64,000 bases of DNA from Gigantopelta aegis. Lineage: Eukaryota; Mollusca; Gastropoda; Neomphalida; Peltospiridae. The notes under the pieces are model-generated. The model made no database searches. It saw only the letters and a program-made list of their open reading frames with translations, and had not been told where the DNA came from. Location: contig NC_054699.1 of NCBI RefSeq assembly GCF_016097555.1, positions 2,089,293 to 2,153,292 of the forward strand, written 5' to 3'. This document shows positions 1-14,627 of the stretch, piece after piece (within the stretch, counting starts at the first letter, position 1; each line of letters opens with the position of its first letter). The translations under genes and the position numbers were made by a program.

Positions 1-3000
1 ATGGATTTTCTGGATCCGCCACTGATCGTTCTGGATTTCAGACAGATGTTACCCTAGTTGTCACTGGATGGGACTTTGGCATCATGGCAGTTTACATACA
101 GATATCTGGTTTACACAGATGCCAGTATGGACAGTGCCGACAACCTACTGTACACACAGACTGTTTTGATCTTACAGCATCAGAGCTGCATTTAACGTGG
201 GACAGAGACTCCCAGAAAAGACAAAAAAAAGTGTACTGTTTAATTTTAAAATGCATTTTTTGTTTTTATATACTAGTGTGTATGTATGTATGTATGTATG
301 TATGTATATTACCTTGTTTGACGTGTTCAGGGTTGAATCCATTTCTCCAGCACTTTGGCGCACCCCATTCTGAGCTCAGCATGACATTGTGCCCTGGCTG
401 GTACCAGTAGTCATAACCAAACTCCACAGCGGATTTCTCCCAGTTCCCTATTACATCAAACGTCTCCCCGTCCAAAAGAAAGAATCCTCCTAAATTCAAA
501 GTAAATCTTTTAAATTCTGAGGCATTTTTTGTCAAAATATATTTGTTTAAAATTAATTAAAATATGCATCAATGACATACTTTATGCATAAAATCCTATT
601 CTGGAACACAAATCAGTATATATATATAGTTTTACATATGATACAGATGTGGCTGTTGTCTACTATTTGTTATCCTTATAGTTAAAGTTACATTCTCTGG
701 TTACCATATTATAACATCATGTACAAATGTGAAATACAAGCTCAAATGCACTTTTAAAAAAGTTGTGTGTGTTCGCTATGAACGGATATCATCAAACGTA
801 TACGCTTGATTCGTCGCCTGTGACGTGCGTTTGCCGATTTCAAATTGTAGGGTTCGTCTCAAAAAATTAAGAGAGAAATCTTGCGCTGTATGAAGAACGT
901 TCGGTTGAGGATACGGTACTAGAGTCTTTAGTTAATACCGGTTTGATCTTGACAACGTATTATCGACAGTCGTACCTTCCTATTTCAGAATTGATATTTT
1001 ATAAAGTGTTAGTAGAACTTTCAAAGTTTAGTTTGTATACTAGTAACACATTAATCATGTACATATGTTTAAACTAAAATATACTAAAGTAGACAATGAA
1101 CATTTTCACTTCTTAATTTTACGTGTTAAAATCGACAAATTCAAATAAATATTTCATTTGGTAAGGGTAAAGTTGGGGGGAGGGGGGGGTGTTTAACGAC
1201 ATCAAAGATAAAGCATATTGATTTAATAATCATCCGACGCCATACAACCGTAAATAAAATGTGTTGAGTGCGTCGTTAAATAAAACATATCCTATTCTTC
1301 CTTCCATCTGCTGTTGGATGTCTAATATTTGGTAATTTTGACATATAATCTTAGAGAGGAATCGGGTATATGTGCAGGGGGAGGGTATTGGAGGTCAAAT
1401 TTAAACCCTTACTTGCCCAAGCTTAAAAAAAATTAAAATGTATTTTTGGGGGGAGCATGGCCCCATATAAACTTCGCTTAACACAGTCTATAACCCCAAC
1501 CCCGCTGAAATCCCTGCACACGCGCCTTGGAAACCCGCTACATTTTTTTTAGCAAGGGATTGTTTAAATGTACCATCCCACAGACAGGATATCACATACC
1601 ATGGTCTTTTTGTATACCCGCCGATGGGGATCGATCCTAGACTGACCGCGCATTTCCATAAAACACCTTTTTAGGTCTAAGTAATGAATAAAAATAACAT
1701 AGTCTTGAAAAATGTTACGTAAATCGAACACAGTACCCTCTTCGTCTACCCCTAGTGCGTTACGTAATTAGTAACACCCCCTTACATGTAACGCGTATGC
1801 CAACAGCTGGCCACTGTCAAAATTTCATGGCAAATCCCCCACTCACCGACCCCTGGAAAGGCGTTGTACCATATGTACATCTATGGATATAAATATGTTT
1901 TGGAGATATGAGACGACCCTTCAATCAAGACAGTTAAATTTGTTCAAAAATTGCGAAATCTCACGTGATCTCTTGTTGGGGAATTCTATACTTGTGATAA
2001 GCCAATGAAAACCGAGATCGGTACGAGCCCGTCAAAAGTGTTTCATTTTCAAAATCATGGCTTTGTTTTTGACCTGGATAAGCCAGCGTAGTGAAACCAA
2101 TGCGGAGTGCGGCGTCATATATGCACCAAACGTAATTGGATTTTCTGTTCTATATACTTAAATAATAAAAATATTCCAGGGAATGTAGTTTTAACTTATA
2201 CGTCATAGGTAGAAATCTTATCACTATTACAATACTATCACAATAGTGTTTTAACTATCACAATACTATTGTAATAGTAAAACTGGCCGCAATAGTCACC
2301 TCTAGATATAGGCAGAAATCCATATCTGATCGGTAGTGTTATTTCAGTAAACGGTATAGCTTTGACATCTTGGTCATCACCATGGGACAACCAATCAGAT
2401 TGTTTTGTAATGTGCTGACATTAAAGGGCCTGGATCACCTGGATTTCCTTAATTGTAAAACTGAGTTGAAAGGCAGTAAATGTTTTAACATGGGCATGGG
2501 TCATCTTAAACTCGTTCCAGCCAGTGCACCACGATTGGCATATCAAGGGTTGTGATATGTGCTATCATGTCTGTGGGATGGTGCATATAAACGATCCCTT
2601 GCTACTAATGGAAAAAAGTAGCGGATTTCCTCTCTGACTGTGTCAGAATGACCATATGTTTGACATCTAATAGCCGATGATTAATAAATCAATGTGCTCT
2701 AGTGGTGTTGTTAAACAAAACGAAACATAATATTGATTATCTTAATCATTCAATGTTTGTTTGTTATCACTTGTTACTAAGTTTGGTGTGCAAATTGGTG
2801 ATACCAGATTGGGGGGGGGGGGGGGGGGGGGGGACACGACAACTTGTTATCAGTCATTATCTGTGTGGTTGTAAACCATATATCCAACGCCATGTAACCG
2901 TAGTAAAAACATGTCGAGTGTGTTGTAAAATGAAACATTTCTTTCTTTCTTTCTTATCGGTCACGTTTTATGGAGGCGACTTTTTTTTTTTTACATTGTG

Positions 3001-3126
3001 CATTTCACTAACTCTTTTGTTTATTTTGTGTAAATTGACCAAAATGCAACTATACTGATATTTAATAGAAACTATACCAAAAATCACCATTGAGAGACTA
3101 TTGCAGAAAATCAAAATATGTTGCTT

Positions 3127-3198
<72 letters not shown>

Positions 3199-3929
3199 TG
3201 AGTATGGTCTTTTTGACATGTTGTGAACAAAATTTCATTCCATAAAAGCATAACCATATTTAACCACCATTTTATTTCCTAAAAATTCCTTTATCCAAAT
3301 TACTCGTACAAAGGAATTTAAATTTAAAAAATTGGTATAGTTTCTTTTTGACGTCAGTATATTACATTAGTGCTTATTTTAGGTTGTAGTTTAGTTGCAA
3401 ATTGCTTTGGTGGATTGACACAAATTTTGTGAACAGTCGTAAAAGTGCAGAAATACGGTAATGTCTGTTATGGAGAGTTTGCTCTAGCAGCATTTGTAAT
3501 AAATGTATAAGTGTGATGTTCACCGAATCTGTTGCCAGTGTTCCCATCTCTTTTATTCTTTGATATATTTTTTTCTATATGTTTATAATACATTTATGGG
3601 GTCTAAAATCAACATTTTAGGAGATATAGGGCCTCAAAGTTGGTTTTGGTGGCCATATTGGATTTATGCTAATTAGCACCTTTTCCGGTGTCAGATTTTG
3701 GCGGATTTTGGATATAGTGTTCAGTGGGGTCATTTAAACAACATAAAACCAAAAGAATCTTCTGTTGCAATTTGTTCTAGCCTCAATCATATTTTTACTG
3801 GACTACTAGTTGCACTCTCGAAAACAAATATTGTACTGGCCAAGTATGAATTGTAGTAAGATACGGAGAGTTCTAATGTAAGTCCACCTATTACGGCCTG
3901 TTCTGGGCCATTACTTTTTTCTTTTCTTT

Positions 3930-3980
<51 letters not shown>

Positions 3981-6900
3981 TTATTGTCCCCAGACACAAG
4001 TATGACAGTGTCAGGGTTGGGGGCCCTGATTTCACTACGTTACATCCATGTTATAAGTACATATGAACATTATTTATATATATAATATAGTGTAATTAGA
4101 ATCACTATAATAATATTAATAAGCATGAATACATGAAAACATGGAGTTCACTAATATGTGGGGTTAACAGTGAAGATAGAGGTAGAGGAAAGATTTGAAG
4201 GAAATGGTAAAGGGAGAAAAGAGAAGGTAAGGAAGGAAGAAGGAAAGAAAGAGTGAATTAAATACTTTAATTTCGAAAGAGAAAACATATTTGTATTGAA
4301 ATACCTCTAGAACATTGTATTGCCATGTCTTGTTTCTAGGTATCTGGACCAAGGTGCCCAATATTCCTCAAATTCTTAAAATTTACAATTTTTGAGAAGT
4401 ATATATTTTTCAATTTCTATTTTATCTTTTAAAATATTTAAAAAAGCATATATGTTAGGTCCATGTTTCTGCATTTTAGATCTATATATATATAGTATTT
4501 AACATTGATAATGAGCCAATTAATAAATACCATCTTGCTTTTTTCCCTCTTTATGATTCCAAACAAGACTGTCTGTTTATCGAGTTGTGTATGTTCGCCT
4601 TTGTCCTGAATCCATTGTTCAATTTCCTTCCATAAAAGAAAGACTTTAGAGCAGTCATAGAACAAATGCTCCAATGTTTCTGCTTTTCTATGACAAAAAT
4701 CGCAAACATTTGATTCTATGTATTTTATTTTATATAAGAACGTGTTTGTCGTGATTATTCGATGTAGAATTCTATATTGAAACCACTGTAAAGTTGTATC
4801 TTTTAAACATATAAATGGTAAATTATACACTTTTTCCCACTCCTGTAATGATAGTATGAAACCTAAATTGTAATATTTTCTTTGGGAAGTTGGCACTATT
4901 GTTGATTTGTTTAAAATATTATACATTTCTTTGCACCCTTTTGTAGTTTTAAAAAATATAGGATTTAAGGTGTTAACCTGTTGGTTGTTGATACTTGACA
5001 ATGTGCAATGCATAAAGGTTTTAACTGCTTTGATTAAAGATGCATGTTCTAAGAAGTTTGAATGTATGTGAAATTTAAATCTAAATGTTTCATAGGTTAA
5101 AAATCTACCATGTTCATCCATTAAATCTTGAATAAATATAACTCCATTTTTAATATAGTTTTCATAATATATAGGTTTTTGGTCAATAGTTATTTTACTA
5201 TTAAACCAAATATTAATTCTAATTATTTCATTTTTACATTCGGGAATTAGTTTTTGTTGAATTAGCCACCAACTATGTAAAACATTTTCCAAGAAAGAGT
5301 TACTTATTTATTTATTTTTTGTATTTTGATAAAATAATCCCCACACGTAATAAGTTTTTGCACAGATAATTTTGTAGTAACTTCAAAATATGTTTTCCAT
5401 TTTGCGTTAGTTGAAAATAGTCTGCTAATCCAGGTGGATTTTAAAGCTATTATAAAATTCAAGATATTTAGCATTTTTAGGCCACCATTTGAGTAACTTT
5501 GAGTTAAAACTTCGCGTTTTATTCTGTCTGGTTTATTTTGCCAGATAAAGTTAAAAAACATTTTATCTATTTGTTTTATCATTTTGTCTGGTGGGTTAGG
5601 CAGTGAAATTAGTAAGTGTGTTAATTTGGGAATAATTAAGGATTTTAAAACAACTATTCTACCGAACACAGTCAGTTTTCTTGTTGTCCAAAGTTTTATT
5701 AAATTTTTTATTTCATTAATTTTTATTTCATAATTAATTGTAGTAATTTGTTTCAGGTCAACTGAAAATTTTATTCCTAACAATTCAAAATGTTCTCCAC
5801 CCCATTCTAATTTCCATCTTACTTGATGATAAACCTCTTTTTAGAACTTTTTACTGCCTATCCAAATGACTTTCGATTTCGAATAGTTTATCTTCAAACC
5901 AGAAGCATTAGCATACACATCTCGGATTTTTAAGGTATTCTCAAGGGATTTGGGAGATCTATCTAGAATAAAGTTTGTGTCATCTGCATATTGAGATAAG
6001 AGGAATTCCTCTCCACTAATTTTTAAACCATTTATATTTTTAGAATTTCTGATTAATATTGCGAGGATTTCTGCACATATAATAAAAATATATGGTGAGA
6101 GAGGGTCATCTTGTCTACATCCACGTTCTAAGTTGAAGCTTTCTGATAAAAATCCATTTTGAAGTACTCTTGAAGTTGAATTGTTATAGAGGGTTTTTAT
6201 CCAGTTTTTAATAGATATTTTAAATTTAAACAATTCCAACGCTTTTTCGATAAATTTCCAAGAAAGAGAGTCAAATGCCTTTTCAAAATCTATTAATAAT
6301 AACATACCAGGTGTATTTTGTTCTTCTGTGTACTGCAATATATCGTATATTAATCTTATATTTTCCCCAATATATCTACCTTTTATGAAACCAGTTTGAT
6401 CACTTGCAATAAGTTTGTCTAATACATTTTTTATTCGATTTGCTATGCATCCTGATACAATCTTATATGTACAATTCAACAGAGTAATTGGCCTCCAATT
6501 CTTGAGAAATTGTTTTGGTTTATTTGGCTTTGGGATACAAGTGATCACGCCTAGTTTTTGAGTATTTGACATTTCAGAGTTTGACTCTTCATTGTGCAAA
6601 ACAGTGATTCCATGAATATCTGTCTAGTGTCTTGTCTAAAAGAGGACAGCCACTCCGAAGGAGATCCTCGACAGTTCATCCCTCTTACATCGTCACAAAG
6701 AGGACCGCCAGTCCCAGACTAGTTTACTAAATCAAATCTAGCACAGGACAGAGCTAATTAGATAAGTATAAGAATAATGATTATAAACATTTATAATCTA
6801 GACTCGGGTCTCCAATGCTGTCACAAGCGTGCAATATGTACATGGTGTCGCAATGACGTTCAAGTCTAAGACTCCAGTCTTGAGTCTAGAATGTAGACTC

Positions 6901-7777
6901 TTTAAGGACCGAATTTACGAAGCCTCTTTTTTTTTAAATACAGGTGTTTAAGCACTGTAAACGTATGTAGTTACATGCGTGTAAACAGACTTTGTAAACG
7001 TATGTAGTTACACGCGTGTAAACAGACTTTGTAAACGTATGTAGTTACACGCGTGTAAACAGAATTTGTAAATTCTGGCCAAAACGTTTAGCAAGTACTG
7101 GACCATGGACCCCGTTCGACGAAGCGATCTTAGCGCTTATATCTCCTTAAGTGCATAAGACACGGGACTTAGGACTATACTGGAGTCAGGTCAGGTCAGG
7201 TCAGGTCAGGTCATAGGGTTTAGGGTTTAACGTGCAGATCCAGAGCAAGCTGTTGTAGCGCACGCCTGTCATGGGCGCAAGTGTTGGCCTAAGCCGGCTC
7301 CTTCGTCCGGGACAGGAAAAGGTGGGAGGAGGGACTGCCTAAACTGGCAGGTGCAAAAGAGCACCAGCAGCCCGACCAAGCATTTGTGGTGTTATTGAAT
7401 TTTGAATGTCCCGTAGGATTAAATCAAAAATGAAAGGAATGCATGAGGTAATTTGGAGCAGTTCACTGAAAGAGTAAAAGGTTTAAGGTTCTAATATGAG
7501 CTACTATTCGGCAAACAAAATCAAAATTACTCGATAGCTCCTTTTACTCACATTGGAACCGTATACTGGAGTGGACTGGACCTACCTTTGTTGTTTCCTT
7601 CTGGGTCTCCCATGCAGCTGATCATCACCTGTCCGGAACCGAGACAGTGGCTGGTGTGTGGCGCCCCCAGTCCTGTCTTTGAATGCACTTCAGACGATTC
7701 CACAACCTACGGCAGTATATACTCAATATTTTGGTTGGATGTAGCAGAAGATCCAGTGGGAGGTCAAGAGAGTCTAT

Positions 7778-7826
<49 letters not shown>

Positions 7827-10800
7827 TGCTCACGATGAAGGAAGGAAATGTTTTACTTAACGACACACTTGAACACATTTTAATTATTGTTATATGGCGT
7901 CGGACCACACAGATATTGAGACACGAAACCCACTGCTGCCACTTCATGGACTACTCTTTTCGATTAGCAGCAAGGGATCTTTAATATGCACCATCCCACA
8001 GACAGGATAGCACATACCACGGCCTTTGATGGCCAGTCATGGTGAACGGGCTGGAGCATGAATTAGCCCAATGGGCTCACTAATGGAGATTGATCCCAGA
8101 CCGACCGTGCACCTGGCGAGCGCTTTACCACTGGGCTACGTCCCACCCCTTGCTAACGATGAATTTTGATTCCACTTATTTTAGTGTATTCTCCGCTAAT
8201 TATTATTAAAGGGACATTCCCGAGTTTGCGGCATTGTAAGATGTTTCCGACTAATAAAATATTTCTATGATTAAACTTACATATCAAATATATTTTCTTG
8301 TTTAGAATATCAGTGTCTGTATATCCAATGTGTTTCTGGTCGTCTTAATATTTGTAAAAAGCCCAAACTGGATTCTGTCTTCAAATAATTTAGGAAATAA
8401 AATTGAATTTAACCTAGTACAAATATTAGAACAATCAGAAACACGTTTAATATACAGCCAGTAATATTTTATGCAGAAAAATATATTTGATCAGTAATTA
8501 CAATCGTTAAAGTGTCTCTGATAGTCGATAACATGTTAAAAATTGCAGCAAACTCAGGAATATCCCTTTAAAGGTTAAATGAGAATACTGTTTAAACTGA
8601 TGTTTTTTTGTCTAAAATATTTTTTAGGAAATAAAATGAAATTTAACCTAGTACAAATATTAGAACGATCAGAAACACGTTTAATATACAGCCACTAATA
8701 TTTTATGCAGAAAAATATATTTGATATGTAATTACAGTCGTCAAAAAGTCTTTGTTAGTCGATAACATCTTAAAAATTGCAGAAAACTCAGGAATGTCCC
8801 TTTAATACTAGTATATAACTTGTGCGAAATGGCTGCATATAGACCAACCCCGCCTCCTCCCCCACCCCCAATTACAAATTCTGGATCCGCGCCCAGAAAG
8901 GGAAAATATATGCGTCTTGTTTTGTTTATAAGCGCGGTATCTAGCTCAGTCGGTAGAACGCTCGCCTGAGGTACGATGGGTAGCAGGATCGATTTCCCTC
9001 TCTCTCCAGTCCTAACCAGTACTTCACTGATAAAAAGCCGAGATGATTCGATGTGTGTGAGAGTCCAACTGAACTAATAGGGAATTTAGGTACATGAAAG
9101 GAAAGGAAAGAAACACTTATTGTCAAGCAGTGTTTGTGAGTGCCCCCCCCCCCCAAAAAAAAAATGTAAACAACCGAAAAATTTATTTTTAAAAAAAAGA
9201 GGAAAACCGTTTGACCCCCCCATAAAATAATATCCACTCCTCTCCCCAACTCCACCCCCCCCCCCCCCCCCCCCCCCCAAAAAATTAAAATAATAATAAT
9301 ACAACTACATTGTGTACGGTACTTGGTCACATGGAATTTCTCAAAACGGAGAGTGAAATGAAAATATAATGTCACTAAAGTCAAATCTAACTGACTTCTC
9401 TGATTTCACGTTTTCATCGATAGATCTAACAAGAGTCAACGTTATCTGGAGTCTTGACTAATCAAAACACCACTGATATAAACCTGACTGTAGTCATAAC
9501 ACAAAATGACAGAGACAAAATATATAGCGTTGGCTAATGTCAGATTATTGGAGATAAAGGCCGGGGTGTACTCTCGGTAGACTTAATAAAATATTATTTT
9601 GAGAGAGTGAGAGAGTGAGAGAGAGAGAGAGAGAGAGGGAGCAAATAAGAGGCGGTACGTAGATTGAATGACTGACTGGCAGATTGACAAGCGCACGGAC
9701 GAATGAGCAGATGGATGGAAGATATTATAAATTGACAGATTGACAAACTGATTGACAGACAGATAGATAGAATTAGAACAAAACAAAAAGAAAGACCCAG
9801 ACAAATACCTTATGTATAGTTGGCGCCCGTGGGTTTGTTCCAGTGTCTATGATGTACACTCGGTCACTGTTTAGACACGGCAGAACCATCCTGTTGCGAC
9901 ATTTCGATGGGTCGTCATAGCAACTGGAGCAGGCGTTCCATCCTGTGTGGTGAAGTTCGTCTGCTACATATGGCATGAACAGACGACTGACAACCTGTTG
10001 GCCAATCAGACGACGAGTAAAAGGCGGGAATGTTTTAAAACTTGGTTTGTGAATGTGGTGTTTAATCACAACAGAGGTCAGACGATCAGTGAAAACGCGG
10101 GACTGTTTTAAAATTAGTTTTGTCAGTGTTATGTTTAACCCAAAGAGAAACGAAACCGTTTTATCACATAACGTTTTGAAAACGATGACTCGGTTTTATT
10201 CATAAAGTAAAATTCAACTAGTCATGACCATTTTGTTAGTTAACATTTCTTTCTAAAATTTAGTAGGCCTATTTATTATATTTAAAAAATCAACAAAAAA
10301 TTGTATTTATACCGAGGGACAAATGAAATGTTACACCAGTAAATTAGTGAACTATTTTTATCATTTTAAATAAAAAAAAGAGAGAGATTTATTACTTTTT
10401 CCAATGTGTATGTCTTATCTGCATGAAATAGTCATGACAACCTCGATTCGCAATCAATTGAGGTAGCGCTATCTTATCTAGGAAAGATGCGCACGTGAGT
10501 TTCGTGACATTCATTGTGTACACGTGCATCCGATTTTGATCGCCATTTTGGTAGAAATGCTTGTTAAGATACCTTCAAACAAAAATCCCATCAAATTCCT
10601 TTTCGAAGAAACCGTACAACAATGCCTCGTCTTGACAACAGTACCAGGGAACGAACAATTGATATGTTGCAGGCTGGTACAACGCAGGTAGACGTTGCCC
10701 GGCGACATCACGTGGCGAGGATCACCATTTTCCTGGCTATGACAGCAATATTTGATTACCAACACTACTGCTGACCGACCAAGATCAGGTAGACCTAGGA

Positions 10801-13800
10801 TAACCACGCCGAGACATCACAGATTCACCCAGTCATGTCATCTGCGTAATCGTTTGGAAACGACTTCACATACTACATCTGTGATCACTGGTCTTCGCAG
10901 GATTTCTCCTAGAACTGTACGTCGTCGTTTGGCTGAAGCAGGCCTACGCGCAAGAAGACCCTACTGAGAACCTATGCCGACTTAACGTCACCGCCAACAA
11001 CGTCTGGAGTGGTGGTGACGTCACTTGCGATGGAGGATTCGTGACTGGCAGTATGTCTTGTTTACAGACGAGTCTCAGTTTACTCTACGTCATGCTAAGG
11101 CCACGTCCGAGTGTATCGCAGAAGTGGTGAGAGGTATTCGGAACCTTGTGTCACGATCGTTTTGGGGATGGAAGAGTTATGGTGTGGGGCGGGATTACAA
11201 GAAACGGCCACACAGAACTCGTTTCATCAATGGAACACTAAACGCTCAGCGCTATCGAGAACAAATCCTTATTCCACACGTGTTACCGTTTATGGCCGCC
11301 AACGGAGGCACATTTCAGCAGAACAACGTTCGCGCCTACGTCGTAAACATCATCATCGACTTCGTCCGTCAACAGAAAGTGGATGTGTTACCGTAGCCGG
11401 CTCTCTCATCCGATCTCTCCCCGATTGAGTTCTGTGGGACCAGTTAGGCAGACATGTGAGAAGACTACGTCAGCAACCAGAAACATTGGCAGAACTTACT
11501 AACGTTTTGCGGCAGGTGTGGTAGCGTATCCCCATTGAACAGATCAACCGCCTGATAGCGTCTATGCGTCGCCGATGCCAGGCTGTAATCAACAAAAGGG
11601 GATCATTCGCCCGTTATTGACTTTGTGAGGGGGTAGTTTTGACAAAAGAACTGTGGTAACGCCGCTTCGAGCTCACGTGACAGCGACTAACTTGTCTTGT
11701 CTTTCCAGATTGACTCAACAATATTTCTTGCCGCATCAATTTATTTTATAATACAATTTTTTATTAATGAATTGAAATATATCGATTCTATATTATAATA
11801 TACACATGTAACGTTTCTTCTGTCCCTCACTGTATATATTGATAAATCTACGGCAATGAAAAGTGAGAAAAGGGGAAAGCATTACGTAATGTTTAAGGGG
11901 AATGGACTTAACGGGAATGACGTTACACGGGGAACGGGAATGACGTTACACGGGGGACGGAAATGACGTTACACGGGGAACGGGATGTGAAAATGCTAGG
12001 TTTCATGTTGATGATGATGATAACTAGTTTAACGTGCCCATATACCACTAGGGTTTCGAACACGCCCATCCCGAGTCCGACCTCCGATAAGAGCGGTGGC
12101 CTGACTCGGGATGGAGGGGGGGGGGGGGGGGGGGGTGAAATTGGGCAGAATTTTGAAAATAGCAATTAGTAAAAAAGTTAATAGAATAAATAAAAAAAAT
12201 AAAAAGGTTACAAGCCAAAAAAAAAAAGAATTGACTGCTCGGCCGAATATTTACATAATTTGGAGCATTTTAGAAGGACAGTCCAAAACTAAATAAGAGA
12301 AAGAAGAGAGGATCGGACTATTTAATAATATTTTTTAAAAAAAGAAGTAATTTCGACATAAAATTTTGAACGCAGATCTAAAAGTTTAAAGTCCGATCGA
12401 TATGTCCACGCGAGTGGCCTCGTTAAGGCCGTTTGGGTGCACAGCTTAAAGGGACGAGATGGGTTGCATCCCGTCAAGAAAACCCCTAGATTGACAGTCG
12501 ATAGACGTTGAAGGTTTAGTGCTGTGCTGAAATACAGATCTTGAGAAGCCGGATCCGTCTGAACGAGAGAGAGTATCAGACTAGGGTATAGTCCAGTCGT
12601 CATGGGTTGGTATAGTGGTGCGGACGGGACTGACTCCGAATGATACGAGATGGTATCACTATAAAGCAAGGTAAAGTCTAGAAGAAGAGTAGTAGGGGCC
12701 GACCCCGCTTCCTATTTCTTCTTAGAGTGGGGCGGTCAATCTTCCAGTGCTGCTAGGACAGGCTCGGACATGTAGAGACTAAACGCGAACAACCGTGGCG
12801 TTCTGCAGAATGGCCGTCATACAAGTCACGAAAAAAACCAAGTCGACAGTCAGACGGAGAAATGACGTGGAGGCAAGGAATCTCGCTAAAAAAGAATCCA
12901 TCCAGGTGGTGCAGACTGTCGAAACGAGAAACGTTCCAGCGTTCAATCAGTTCCAATGGCCGCATACATCCCAGTAGTAAACTTCATTTCGCTGACAAAA
13001 ACAACGAAATGAATGACCCCCAAGTCGAGCACACGAAAGCACGTGCAGTGTGCACAAGCGAAACAAACACGTCTTACCTCATGTAATAGAGTTCTTTCAC
13101 ATTCCAAGCCCGTAGCCAGGATTTTTGAAGGGGGCTTCTTTTTGGTATTAAAAGTGCACTTGCGAGCGTAGCGAGCAACACTTGGCTGGGGGCTGGCTGG
13201 GGGCTGCCTGGGGGGGGGGGGGGGGGGGCTCTAGCCTAGTTTGAAAGGGCACTTCAGAAAAAGGGGGGTTCGTTCGAACCCTACGAACCCCCCTGGCTAC
13301 GGGCTTGCATTCCCATTGCGCATGTGCACGAATACTACCGTCCCTTGCCGAAATGGACGGTATCGAGGCTATATACAAATTGGGGGGGGGGGGGGGGGGG
13401 GGCATGATCGACAGTTGTCATGAGCGTCGTGAGTAGCTTCGTAGGAGCTGTGAATCTCTAGCGACTAACGTACATATTTCGTATAAGATGTTAAAATGGC
13501 TGCGAAAAACGGTCTACTAAAGTTTACATCGGAATGGTTTAAGAACAAAAGCAGTGAAACATTCAGTGAAACATTAACTTAGACGAAGTCTCTGGAGCCG
13601 CCTGTCAAGGGTATTTTAATAGCGCAAAATTAAAATATTCATACAATAAAATTAACTTTAGTGGAATGTGTTTGCTACTTTTAACAATTAGAATTATAGT
13701 TAAATATTCACGCGATTTACCAGTGATGTTTAATTCTCCACATGTATCAGTATTTAAAATTTAATAAAATATGCCTCCCCTTCCCCCTAAAAAACTAAAC

Positions 13801-14551
13801 AAACCTAACTCACATAGACCCTTATCACAGCTTCATTTTCCCTTTATCGTTTCATTTAAAAAAAGACAGTCGTACAACTACTAATCAATGTTGCATGTCC
13901 ATCCACAAATTATTTATTTATTTATGTATTTATTCACTTATTTATTTATCTTATTTTATTTATTATTTTATTTTATTTTATTTTTACTATCATTTATATC
14001 AGATGCATACAACTTCACACGCGAAAACCTACAACTTAGCATGACTCAGAAACCCGAGTAAACGCGGAAGTTTGCGTTGTTTGTTTTGAAGAATTTAGAA
14101 GATGACATCTTCTTCTTTACATGAAGATCAGTTTGCAGTAAACATATATATATCTGTATGTACAATAGTATTTGGTTACTAATTTGTATTTTGTACCTGT
14201 CAACATTGGTCGAGATCGTTAGCTATACCATCAGTACTTTGATACACATTTACAAGCATAGGGAGAAGGTCCTATATATCGATATGGTATGCAAGTATCA
14301 CACGTTTTAATAACGTACATGATTATACATAACATAAAGTTCAGCAACTTTTCCAAAGTGGTAGACCCATGCAACCCGATACGATCCTAATTTGATGTTT
14401 TGTCTAACTTATGAATATTGTATATAACTTCAGGCCCGTAGCCAGCATGATTAGCGGGGTGGGGGGGATCGAAATTGTATGTAAACGGAACTCATCAAAC
14501 GCGAGCGCCAAAGGCGCGGAGCCGTAGACGGGGGAAAGGGGGTTTCCCCAG

Positions 14552-14627
<76 letters not shown>

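Larger units (their letters stand above)
3977..6606 (-). mobile_element. L1/Tx1-like LINE, 5'-truncated, two coding breaks
   Basis: A non-LTR retrotransposon whose reverse transcriptase begins within the fingers ([20 protein letters not shown]) at about 6550, so the 5' end is truncated near 6606; endonuclease and ORF1 are absent. It continues through RT, thumb and a C-terminal cysteine motif to a 3' UTR with AATAAA near 3988. The end is a C-run (G on the plus strand, about 3939-3975) followed by A-rich sequence to about 3910. It carries one in-frame stop between RT and thumb and one frameshift near 5300, so it is dead but not old. It sits in SELENBP1 intron 4, same strand as the gene. Confidence 0.85.

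Noticed and set aside
7208-7232. Telomere-like TTTAGGG repeats
   Set aside because: Only two units, embedded in a microsatellite-headed repeat.
8931-9010. tRNA gene
   Set aside because: A- and B-box-like motifs are present, but the cloverleaf stems do not close and related sequence recurs as SINE heads.
12021-13078. Solo LTR of a retroviral-type element
   Set aside because: No convincing TG...CA ends or short target duplication; the flanking repeat on copy 2 is 11 bp, longer than integrases leave.
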